IMG/VR virus record: IMGVR_UViG_3300044614_001392
Span: 1 to 23,651 of that record
DNA from: a virus
DNA: 23,651 bases
Reading direction: 5' to 3' (one strand)
Shown here: piece after piece, positions 5,837 through 10,971 of the stretch
Layout of the letters: every line of letters begins with the position of its first letter
Numbering within the stretch: the stretch's first letter is position 1
Program-made: the position numbers and the translations under genes
Notes under the pieces: generated by a model
Seen by the model: only the letters and a program-made list of their open reading frames with translations
What the model was told of the DNA's origin: nothing
Database searches by the model: none

Positions 5837-5967
5837 GCATAACGGAAAACGGCTTTGCGTAGTGCCGACTTAGAACTACGAATTATCAACTTAAAACAAA
5901 TTTAAAATGAGTGCAAAAATTATAACTGAAAAACTAACTAAGGCATTACGCAAAACCGATGTTAGCA
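5837..5967 (+). repeat. attC-like palindrome E
   Basis: Opens with GCATAAC (5837-5843) and closes with GTTAGCA (5961-5967). Arm 5850-5866 (CGGCTTTGCGTAGTGCC) pairs with arm 5942-5958 (GGCATTACGCAAAACCG) at 15 of 17 positions. The loop of about 75 bases holds the leader and the ATG at 5907 of the next gene. Confidence 0.75.
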
Positions 5968-6161
5968 GCAGTTTTATTCCCCCCGATAACGGTGATGTGT
6001 GTTGGCAAGCAGGTTCAGAAACATTTACAAGGGAAGAAGTAGCTTTTTTGTTATGGACACAAATTGCAATGATAAGTAATGACCTAAGAACCTGCTGTGG
6101 GAAGGACTTAACGAAAGATATGTATGAAGTGATAGATGACCCTCGAATACCAGAGTTTTAA
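5907..6161 (+). CDS. 84-residue protein, cassette V, unknown
   Basis: The frame starts at ATG 5907 in the loop of palindrome E and reads through its right arm and the GTTAGCA box. Residues 1-18 are thus encoded by the upstream site and the rest (VSSSFIPPDNGD onward) by the cassette. The cassette part has a conserved-looking core, CWQAGSETFTREEVAFLLWTQ, and ends EVIDDPRIPEF. No function is recognised; similar short proteins occur in Bacteroidetes without annotation. The first in-frame Met inside the cassette lies only at MISNDLRTCC, which would lose half the protein. The stop lies 8 bases before the TGCTAAC end box (6169-6175). Confidence 0.55.
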   Translation: MSAKIITEKLTKALRKTDVSSSFIPPDNGDVCWQAGSETFTREEVAFLLWTQIAMISNDLRTCCGKDLTKDMYEVIDDPRIPEF

Positions 6162-6222
6162 AAATTGCTGCTAACGGTTTGCAGATTGGCGGTCGTTTTA
6201 ATTATAAATTGGTAGAATATTA

Positions 6223-6254
6223 TTTGTTTATTTAAAATCAATTTTGTATCTTTG
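6223..6254 (+). promoter_or_regulatory. Promoter of the endonuclease gene
   Basis: TTTG at 6223-6226, a 20-base spacer, and TATCTTTG at 6247-6254. The transcription start would fall near 6260, about 10 bases before the ATG at 6271. It lies inside the loop of palindrome H, so the inserted gene carries its own expression signal. Confidence 0.7.
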
Positions 6255-6270
6255 TTAAAAAATAAATGTT

Positions 6271-6660
6271 ATGATTTGCAGAAGGTGTAAAATAGAAAAA
6301 CAAGACAGGTTTTATAAAAATCAAAAAGATTGTAAAGACTGTTGTAACAATAGTGTAAAGTTAGCTAAAGCAAAGAAACCTAATTTGTATAACAAGATAG
6401 ATAAAGCATCAAAATTAAGAAGATTGTATTCTATATCAATAGAACAATACAACGAAATGCTTATAGAACAAAATTATTCTTGTGCTATTTGTGGCTCAAA
6501 AGAAAGCGGAAGAAAAGATGTTTTATCATTTGCTGTTGACCATTGCCACGATACAAATAAAGTAAGGGGATTGCTGTGTATGAAATGTAATACAGCAATA
6601 GGAAAGTTAAAGCACGATGTTGAATATTTAAAGAAAGCTATTGAATATTTAACCATTTAA
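6271..6660 (+). CDS. Endonuclease VII / HNH-type nuclease
   Basis: A 129-residue protein of the recombination endonuclease VII (HNH) group. It has zinc ligands C71-x2-C74 and C103-x2-C106, the catalytic D90-H91-C92-H93 stretch, then GLLCMKCNTAIG, all typical of this family. A second Cys cluster at the N-terminus (C3, C6, C21, C24) may form another zinc knuckle. T4 endonuclease VII cuts branched DNA such as Holliday junctions, while many small relatives act as homing or nicking enzymes. The gene, with its promoter, lies wholly inside the loop of palindrome H, as expected of a homing-type insertion. Branch or cruciform cutting at the palindromes is an attractive but unproven idea. Confidence 0.85.
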   Translation: MICRRCKIEKQDRFYKNQKDCKDCCNNSVKLAKAKKPNLYNKIDKASKLRRLYSISIEQYNEMLIEQNYSCAICGSKESGRKDVLSFAVDHCHDTNKVRGLLCMKCNTAIGKLKHDVEYLKKAIEYLTI

Positions 6661-6721
6661 TGCCGCCAATGTGCTGTTATAACCAGTGCTTTTAATTAAT
6701 TAACTTAAAAAAAATAACAAT

Positions 6722-6997
6722 ATGGAATACCAAAAATACATTGATTTAGGATTTGAAAGAACCGATATGAGTTGTAATGTCGAGTTCAAACAAACAGGCT
6801 ATCACGGATTTGCTTTAGAGAAAAAAGTAAATAAAAAACAAATGGTTTGTGTAACGAGTGGTGAACTTGATAAACCCAAACTATACATTAAAAAACGGAA
6901 TAGTGAAACATATCACATTATACCAATTTCAACAGAAGCGGTTATTGATTTGTTCAGCAAGTCCGAAAATATTGATTATATGACTTCTGCTTGTTAG
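6722..6997 (+). CDS. 91-residue protein, cassette VI, unknown
   Basis: A soluble alpha/beta protein (begins MEYQKYIDLGFERTD) with FKQTGYHGFALEKKV and ELDKPKLYIKKRNSETYHIIPIS. I recall similar hypothetical proteins in Bacteroidetes, without known function. It follows the GTTATAACCAG boundary with an A-rich leader, starting after the palindrome rather than inside it. The TAG stop (6995-6997) directly precedes the ATTGGTTATAAC end box. No catalytic motif is visible. Confidence 0.6.
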   Translation: MEYQKYIDLGFERTDMSCNVEFKQTGYHGFALEKKVNKKQMVCVTSGELDKPKLYIKKRNSETYHIIPISTEAVIDLFSKSENIDYMTSAC

Positions 6998-7003
6998 CAT
7001 TGG

Positions 7004-7027
7004 TTATAACTACCCGCTACCCGCTAA
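7004..7027 (+). repeat. attC-like half-site G
   Basis: TTATAAC (7004-7010) followed by TACCCGCTACCCGCTA. It shares ATAACTACCCGCTAC with half-site F at the end of cassette I. No right arm or GTT box follows; phage genes resume at 7059. It therefore marks the right end of the second array. Confidence 0.5.
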
Positions 7028-7058
7028 TTATTAACGCTTATACAACAATAAAACTAAA

Positions 7059-7274
7059 ATGATGAATAACTTTACAGATAAACAAAACGAAGTGTTTTCG
7101 GCATTGTTTGATGCTTTAAAACAAAAAGGTGCAGAATTTAAAACACAAGCGCATACGCTAATCGACCTTGATGATGATAATTTTAAGAAGGTATTTAAAT
7201 CATCAAAAATTATTGGTAGCGATTATGAAGTTGGAAAAGTTTATGAAAGAGCTAAACTATTGGGACTGATTTAA
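7059..7274 (+). CDS. 71-residue protein, unknown
   Basis: A small helical, Lys/Asp-rich protein (MMNNFTDKQNEVFSALFDALKQKG) with an acidic LIDLDDDNFKKVFKS middle. Two adjacent Met codons (7059 and 7062) make the exact start uncertain. No family is recognised. It lies just beyond half-site G, with an A-rich leader that resembles the one following half-site F. Confidence 0.55.
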   Translation: MMNNFTDKQNEVFSALFDALKQKGAEFKTQAHTLIDLDDDNFKKVFKSSKIIGSDYEVGKVYERAKLLGLI

Positions 7275-7299
7275 TTCACATTTTAAAATACATAACCCT

Positions 7300-7494
7300 A
7301 TGAACCTACTAACAGAAATCCGCGCTCAATTCAGCGCAAAGGAATGGATGCAAGCTATCTTCTTTCACATTCCAACGGCATCGGCTATTAAACCCAAAGC
7401 AGGTGCGAAACTAACACAACCACGTAGATGCCACAACTTTAATGAGTTGCATCAGCACTTAATCAATTGGAGAAAGGAGGTTGCCAATGACTAA
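7300..7494 (+). CDS. 64-residue basic protein, unknown
   Basis: A short basic protein (MNLLTEIRAQFSAKEWMQAIFFH) with a Pro/Lys-rich middle (IKPKAGAKLTQPRRCHNF) and a helical end. No known domain. Its 3' end contains a strong Shine-Dalgarno sequence for the next gene, and the two reading frames overlap by 8 bases. It is probably a small early-region regulatory or accessory protein. Confidence 0.55.
   Translation: MNLLTEIRAQFSAKEWMQAIFFHIPTASAIKPKAGAKLTQPRRCHNFNELHQHLINWRKEVAND
7473..7480 (+). promoter_or_regulatory. Strong Shine-Dalgarno sequence
   Basis: AAAGGAGG, six bases before the ATG at 7487. Most starts in this window have A-rich leaders with no such sequence. It fixes the start of the next gene at 7487 rather than the in-frame TTG at 7481. 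Confidence 0.7.
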
Positions 7495-7828
7495 ACCTAA
7501 AACACGTAAAGCAATCCGAGTGGTGTCCGATGCGTACCGTGATAGCATCCGACCTGCAACAATTGAAATTAAACATTGGGATATGTGGCTACAATACAAC
7601 AACGGCTTAACCACAACCGAAATCGCAATGGTACACAACACAACTGTTCACGATGTCGTGGATATTATCAGCGATGTTGTCGAAAGGTTAAAGCGCAAAG
7701 TGTCAAAGTTAGATGATGATTTTACAAGCGTACACCAAGCCGAAGCGTTCCGCAACAGAATAAAGCAGAATGTTGAATTGGCAATGTTGTCGGGTAGGCG
7801 AGTGGTGACTATAATGAGTGAGGTTTAA
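7487..7828 (+). CDS. Predicted helix-turn-helix DNA-binding protein
   Basis: A 113-residue basic protein (MTKPKTRKAIRVV). The segment WDMWLQYNNGLTTTEIAMVHNTTVHDVVDIISDVVERLKRK (split here by residues 35-75) resembles a sigma-region-4-like or terminase-small-subunit-like helix-turn-helix, in which LTTTEIA leads into a recognition helix. The C-terminal part is helical. It may regulate the early region. The start is set by the AAAGGAGG at 7473-7480. The fold call is inference from pattern only. Confidence 0.55.
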   Translation: MTKPKTRKAIRVVSDAYRDSIRPATIEIKHWDMWLQYNNGLTTTEIAMVHNTTVHDVVDIISDVVERLKRKVSKLDDDFTSVHQAEAFRNRIKQNVELAMLSGRRVVTIMSEV

Positions 7829-7848
7829 CATTTAAAAATTAATAAAAA

Positions 7849-8169
7849 ATGATAACAGAAGAAGAATTTTTAAAAGCAATAGAAACAGTTAACAATTATA
7901 AAAAACAAGTTTATTTGAAACTTGATAGAATGAAAACAGCATTGGATGATAAGAAGTTTACTCATTTGATTTTGGATGAAAATACTTATATTTATGACGC
8001 AGGTTTGTGCTCTAAAATTACTAATATTATGAAACAAAATAATATTAATAAACTTGGTGATTTAAAAAATTATACCAGAGCCGATTTGCGCAATTTTAGG
8101 CATATTGGCAAAAAAGGAATTGATGAAATTGAGCAATGCTTATTGCAAGCAGGTATAGTTTTAATTTAA
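7849..8169 (+). CDS. Protein with RNA polymerase alpha-CTD-like domain
   Basis: A 106-residue protein. After a helical N-terminal half (about residues 1-50) comes a segment matching the C-terminal domain of the RNA polymerase alpha subunit: CSKITNIMKQNNINKLGDL, then TRADLRNFRHIGKKGIDEIEQCL. In RpoA the NxGxKSLxEI-type helix contacts DNA and activators. A stand-alone phage copy could redirect host transcription by imitating alpha, or simply bind DNA through its helix-hairpin-helix. It is more AT-rich than its neighbours and is followed within 400 bases by a second such protein. Confidence 0.65.
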   Translation: MITEEEFLKAIETVNNYKKQVYLKLDRMKTALDDKKFTHLILDENTYIYDAGLCSKITNIMKQNNINKLGDLKNYTRADLRNFRHIGKKGIDEIEQCLLQAGIVLI

Positions 8170-8242
8170 CCTTTTAACAAATCTTAACAAATACATATTA
8201 AATTAAACCCCATATTTGCACCCTAAACAAAAACCAACCCCT

Positions 8243-8512
8243 ATGAACATTACAACAATCACAACAACACTAACAACGTGGCTCAATGCAGACACGGGCG
8301 AGAAAATTCAGTACGAAAGCGATACTGATACTTATTACTATTATGATAGCGATGGCGAACTCACAGCATCGTGGGAAACCAAAGAAAACGAGGACATCAT
8401 TAAGCTATGTGCAAGCGGTGTTAAAGTCATACACCTTGCAGGTAAAGATTACATTAATAACCCTAAATTCGTTCACTTTATTCTAACAAACAATGAAACC
8501 AATAACCGATAA
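8243..8512 (+). CDS. 89-residue acidic protein, unknown
   Basis: A Thr-rich, acidic protein (MNITTITTTLTTWLNADTGE) with repeated Tyr and Asp (SDTDTYYYYDSDGEL) and no known motif. I start it at ATG 8243, after an A/C-rich leader; an in-frame upstream start at 8216 would lie over a -7-like CATATTTG (8211-8218). Its end overlaps the next gene by 20 bases. Confidence 0.55.
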   Translation: MNITTITTTLTTWLNADTGEKIQYESDTDTYYYYDSDGELTASWETKENEDIIKLCASGVKVIHLAGKDYINNPKFVHFILTNNETNNR

Positions 8513-8753
8513 ACAATACCACAAGGCACTTCTTATCTGCCAACAGTACAAAGCACAACAGCACGGAACACCGCTTAAATCATTCATCGAATACAACAAG
8601 CACAGGATGAGCAGACGGTTAATCAATATCTTATACAAGGCGATTGAAAACGGACACGAAACCGTTGAGGAGTTGACCGAGCGTGAGCTCATGCGCATTA
8701 ATATGTGCGGAGTTAAAACTATTGTTGAATTTAATGAACTTGTGAAGCCATGA
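8493..8753 (+). CDS. Second alpha-CTD-like helix-hairpin-helix protein
   Basis: An 86-residue protein whose C-terminal half reads SRRLINILYKAIENGHETVEELTERELMRINMCGVKTIVEFNELV (split at about residues 40-84). It follows the alpha-CTD plan: a helix with xRxxNxL, then TVEELTERELxxI, a turn, GxKTIxEF. The N-terminal 35 residues are helical and basic. The overlaps with both neighbours point to one operon. Together with the gene at 7849 it makes a pair of separate alpha-CTD-like proteins, so a role in transcription control is plausible. The sequence does not rule out a general DNA-binding hairpin. Confidence 0.6.
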   Translation: MKPITDKQYHKALLICQQYKAQQHGTPLKSFIEYNKHRMSRRLINILYKAIENGHETVEELTERELMRINMCGVKTIVEFNELVKP

Positions 8754-9019
8754 AAGAAATTATAATCAAATTCAACAGCGAATGTGAAATCATCGAGTTA
8801 AGTGATGATGCCGAGTCGTTACCGTGGGCGTTATTAGATGCGATATGCGAGCATTTCAATTACAGCGACATCAATATCACCTACGAAGCGGTTCCAAAGC
8901 ATTACAGCAACCCAAATGGCGAGGAATGGACAGAGCATGAATACAAACATACATCGGAACAATTCGATGCGTTACCCGAAGCATTAATAAGTGAAATACT
9001 AATCAATTTAAACAATTAA
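8750..9019 (+). CDS. 89-residue acidic protein, unknown
   Basis: An acidic alpha/beta protein (MKEIIIKFNSECEIIELSDD) with a DAICEHFNYSDINITYEAV core and an acidic C-terminus (FDALPEALISEILINL). No family is recognised. The start is in a four-base overlap with the preceding gene. It precedes the DUF3127 ssDNA-binding gene, so a role in the early DNA-metabolism unit is likely, but nothing in the sequence shows which. Confidence 0.5.
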   Translation: MKEIIIKFNSECEIIELSDDAESLPWALLDAICEHFNYSDINITYEAVPKHYSNPNGEEWTEHEYKHTSEQFDALPEALISEILINLNN

Positions 9020-9023
9020 AACA

Positions 9024-9350
9024 ATGACAAACACAATCACAGGAACAATTAGAGAAATCTACAACACGCAGCAGGTAAGCGACAACTTCGCAAAGCGTGA
9101 AATGGTCATCACCGTGGCCGACAAGTACCCACAACACATCACTATTCAATTCACACAAGATAAATGCACCATGCTTGACAAGTACATGGTAGGCGACAAC
9201 GTAACCGTTTGCTATAACCTACGAGGTAAGCAATACCAAGGCAAGGATGGTTCAGTTAAGTATTTCAATAGCATTGAGGGATGGAAGATTGACAGGACAG
9301 AGAATGTGCCGTTAAGTGACAAAGGATTGAGTGATGATAATTTATTTTAA
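9024..9350 (+). CDS. DUF3127 single-stranded DNA-binding-like protein
   Basis: A 108-residue OB-fold protein of the DUF3127 type: TGTIREIYNTQQVSDNFAKRE, then YPQHITIQFTQDKCTMLDKY, GDNVTVCYNLRGKQY and KYFNSIEGWKI. The order and spacing match this Bacteroidetes family, which is taken to bind single-stranded DNA. The acidic C-terminal tail (GLSDDNLF) resembles the partner-binding tip of bacterial SSB. It lies just before a putative recombination module, as expected for a phage SSB. Confidence 0.8.
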   Translation: MTNTITGTIREIYNTQQVSDNFAKREMVITVADKYPQHITIQFTQDKCTMLDKYMVGDNVTVCYNLRGKQYQGKDGSVKYFNSIEGWKIDRTENVPLSDKGLSDDNLF

Positions 9351-9362
9351 TACTTGGAAGCT

Positions 9363-9590
9363 ATGGAACTACAATTAATTACCTCAATAGTTGAAAGCAA
9401 TAATGCAGGCGCATTTGAAGATGATGCATTTATTGATTTAGAATTTACAAAAAATCCAACTGAAATAAATTTAATTATAAAAAAACGTTCGGATGCAAAA
9501 TCATACCTTGCTATCGATTTGAACAAGGAAAAAGCATTGCATTTGCTTAACTTTCTAAAAGCATCATTGCCTTATATGACAGATTTTTAA
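9363..9590 (+). CDS. 75-residue protein, unknown
   Basis: A small acidic protein (MELQLITSIVESNNAGAFED) ending in a hydrophobic helix (KALHLLNFLKASLPYMTDF). I chose ATG 9363; an in-frame TTG at 9354 is a weaker candidate. The base composition is more AT-rich than the genes on either side, suggesting a late addition between the SSB-like and recombination genes. No family is recognised. Confidence 0.5.
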   Translation: MELQLITSIVESNNAGAFEDDAFIDLEFTKNPTEINLIIKKRSDAKSYLAIDLNKEKALHLLNFLKASLPYMTDF

Positions 9591-9616
9591 TAACCCCCTA
9601 AAACAAACAAAAAACT

Positions 9617-10081
9617 ATGAACACAAAAACACATTACAAAATCCTACGCAACCCCAACTACATTGGCGGGTGGGATTTAATCGACCAAAACAAGACCGTA
9701 ACCATCACAAAAGTCACCAAGGAAATGGTACATGATGGCAAGGGTGGCGAGTCCGAGTGCTGCACCATTCACTTTGCCGAGTGCAAGCCGATGGTGGCTA
9801 ACGCTACTAACTTGAAGCGCATTGCCAAGCTACACAACTCGCCATTCATTGAGGAATGGATTGGCAAGCAGATAGTGCTTACAACCGAAAAAGTCCGTGC
9901 GTTTGGCGAGGTACACGATGCCGTTAGAGTATCAACAAAGCCAGCGACCAAACCGACAATGACTGCCGACACTTTATCGAAAGCCAAGGCGGCTATCGCT
10001 GCGGGTTCGGTTACGCTTGATGCCATTAAGAAGAAGTACACTTTAACTGCGGAAATGGAGGCCGAACTGACCAATGGATAA
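9617..10081 (+). CDS. Phage recombination-associated protein
   Basis: A 154-residue protein with YKILRNPNYIGGWDL, ITKVTKEMVHDGKGG, then FAECKPMVANATNLKRIAK and WIGKQIVLTTEKVRAFGEVHDAVRV. I know this as a frequent but unnamed phage protein lying directly upstream of YqaJ-type nucleases; the strand pattern suggests an OB-like fold. The C-terminal 40 residues are helical (LSKAKAAIAAGSVTLDAIKKKY). The overlap of 8 bases with the nuclease gene supports a shared job, perhaps as a single-strand-binding partner of the exonuclease. Function is inferred from neighbours. Confidence 0.65.
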   Translation: MNTKTHYKILRNPNYIGGWDLIDQNKTVTITKVTKEMVHDGKGGESECCTIHFAECKPMVANATNLKRIAKLHNSPFIEEWIGKQIVLTTEKVRAFGEVHDAVRVSTKPATKPTMTADTLSKAKAAIAAGSVTLDAIKKKYTLTAEMEAELTNG

Positions 10082-10700
10082 GCTATTTCAAATACATTGC
10101 AGCCAAATAGGTAAGATAATGAGCAACTCCCGCACCAAGGGCGAGTTATCCCAAACCTGTCAAACGTTCCTGCGCGAATGGTACGCAAATGACCGCGAAG
10201 AAATACGAAGCAAGTACATCGACAAGGGTAATATGGTTGAACTTGACCTTATTGACTTTATGGCCGAGCAGTTGAACCTCGGAATGGCCGAGAAGAACAC
10301 CATTACGATGCACAATGAGTATGTTGTTGGTACGGCTGATGTTGTGACACGCGACACAATCATCGATGTTAAAGCCGCGTGGAGTATCAAGACCTTGCAC
10401 GATGCCGTTACGAGTGGCATCAATTCCGACTATGAATGGCAAGGGCGCGGTTATATGATGCTATGGGATAAGCCGAAATTCGTGGTGTTTCACGGCCTGC
10501 TCAATACACCAGAGGAAGCTAACTACGGAGTGGAGGTCAGTTACGATGATATACCTGCGGAACATCGTTGGGTAGCGTATAAGGTGCAACGTGATGTTAC
10601 CATTGAGCAACAGATAATACAGAGGGTGATTGAGTGCCGGGAGTGGTTGGAGCGGTATGATGAGGCGGTGCGAAATTCGATAGGCCGCTTGCATACTTAA
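10074..10700 (+). CDS. YqaJ / lambda-exonuclease-like recombination nuclease
   Basis: A 208-residue PD-(D/E)XK nuclease. E56 lies in GNMVELDLIDFM, D89 in YVVGTADVV, and D98-V-K100 in IIDVKAAWS; these are the catalytic acid, second acid and D-x-K of the YqaJ viral recombinase group. A Gln-rich helix follows (WQGRGYMMLW), as in lambda exonuclease relatives that line the channel. Such enzymes chew double-stranded ends 5' to 3' for single-strand annealing. No Bet/RecT-type annealase is obvious in the window; the protein upstream may substitute. Confidence 0.8.
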   Translation: MDKLFQIHCSQIGKIMSNSRTKGELSQTCQTFLREWYANDREEIRSKYIDKGNMVELDLIDFMAEQLNLGMAEKNTITMHNEYVVGTADVVTRDTIIDVKAAWSIKTLHDAVTSGINSDYEWQGRGYMMLWDKPKFVVFHGLLNTPEEANYGVEVSYDDIPAEHRWVAYKVQRDVTIEQQIIQRVIECREWLERYDEAVRNSIGRLHT

Positions 10701-10718
10701 AATAAATTAGTATATTTG
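10688..10718 (+). promoter_or_regulatory. Promoter of structured RNA 1
   Basis: CTTG at 10688-10691, a 19-base spacer, and TATATTTG at 10711-10718. The -33 element lies within the last codons of the nuclease gene. Transcription should begin near 10723, right at the structured RNA. Confidence 0.7.
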
Positions 10719-10722
10719 CAAC

Positions 10723-10821
10723 ATTGTTACGGTTCGACATTAAAGTAACATAACCTTATTGACCCATTTAACCGAGTACAGAAGTCGAACCCTGTACGAA
10801 GTTAGATGGGTTTTATTTTTT
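10723..10821 (+). ncRNA. Structured RNA 1 with kissing loops and U-tract
   Basis: A region of about 100 bases. Hairpin 1 is GTTAC (10726-10730) with GTAAC (10745-10749). An 11-pair stem, ACCCATTTAAC (10762-10772) with GTTAGATGGGT (10801-10811), carries at its tip a second hairpin, GTACAG (10776-10781) with CTGTAC (10792-10797). The two loops are complementary over 8 of 8 bases: GGTTCGAC (10731-10738) with GTCGAACC (10784-10791). A T-rich run (10812-10821) follows directly. It could be a small RNA ending here, or a leader controlling the gene at 10822 by attenuation. I cannot match it to a named RNA family. Confidence 0.6.
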
Positions 10822-10971
10822 ATGAAATCCTACATCATTTACTCACCCAACGGTAAGAAACACACACTAACTGCCGAAAGTTTCTACCATGCGGTTCAAA
10901 TCGCAAAAAAATCAGATAATTATCTATTTGCAGAGGCCGATTATTTTAAACTTAATACCGAACGCAAATGA
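10822..10971 (+). CDS. 49-residue protein below structured RNA 1
   Basis: A small protein (MKSYIIYSPNGKKHTL, then AESFYHAVQIAKKSDN) with a short beta-alpha pattern and no known family. I start it at ATG 10822, directly after the T-run, because an in-frame start at 10759 would make the structured RNA coding. The lack of a normal leader is odd: if the RNA upstream terminates, this gene needs readthrough. It overlaps the next gene by four bases (ATGA). Confidence 0.55.
   Translation: MKSYIIYSPNGKKHTLTAESFYHAVQIAKKSDNYLFAEADYFKLNTERK

Larger units (their letters stand above)
6169..6682 (+). repeat. attC-like palindrome H with a gene in its loop
   Basis: Opens with TGCTAAC (6169-6175) and TAACGGTTTGCAG, and closes with GTGCTGTTATAA (6671-6682). 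Arm ATTGGCGG (6185-6192) pairs perfectly with CCGCCAAT (6663-6670). The loop is about 470 bases against 66-75 in A, C, D and E, because an endonuclease gene with its own promoter lies inside. The outer sequences match sites B and C, so the two halves belong to one site that has gained an insertion. Confidence 0.65.
3840..7027 (+). mobile_element. Array of five integron-like cassettes (II-VI)
   Basis: Five segments each open with GTTAKNNNYAG and close with the reverse complement of their own first 10 bases. The pairs are GTTATCAGCAG (3919) and ATTGCTGATAAC (4355-4366); GTTAGCTGTAG (4485) and CTTACAGCTAAC (5017-5028); GTTATGCGTAG (5141) and ATTACGCATAAC (5832-5843); GTTAGCAGCAG (5961) and ATTGCTGCTAAC (6164-6175); GTTATAACCAG (6676) and ATTGGTTATAAC (6999-7010). 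Each close is the first box of a long palindrome, and each + strand gene stop lies within about 20 bases of it; cassette III ends with a minus-strand gene instead. These are integron cassette rules. No tyrosine recombinase is in the window. The interior is more AT-rich than the phage genes around it. Confidence 0.7.

Noticed and set aside
1664-7027. CRISPR array reading of the repeated palindromes
   Set aside because: Repeats are long, different in sequence, unevenly spaced and separated by genes; no cas genes or uniform spacers.
8211-8218. CATATTTG as a promoter for the gene at 8243
   Set aside because: One base off consensus and no TTTG or TTG at 17-21 bases upstream.
10776-10797. Resemblance to the T-arm of a tRNA (GTCGAACC in a hairpin loop)
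   Set aside because: Stem and loop lengths are wrong, there is no acceptor or anticodon stem, and the loop is better explained by its perfect match to GGTTCGAC upstream.
10759-10821. Longer start for the 49-residue gene
   Set aside because: It would translate through the structured RNA; the stretch is better explained by base pairing.
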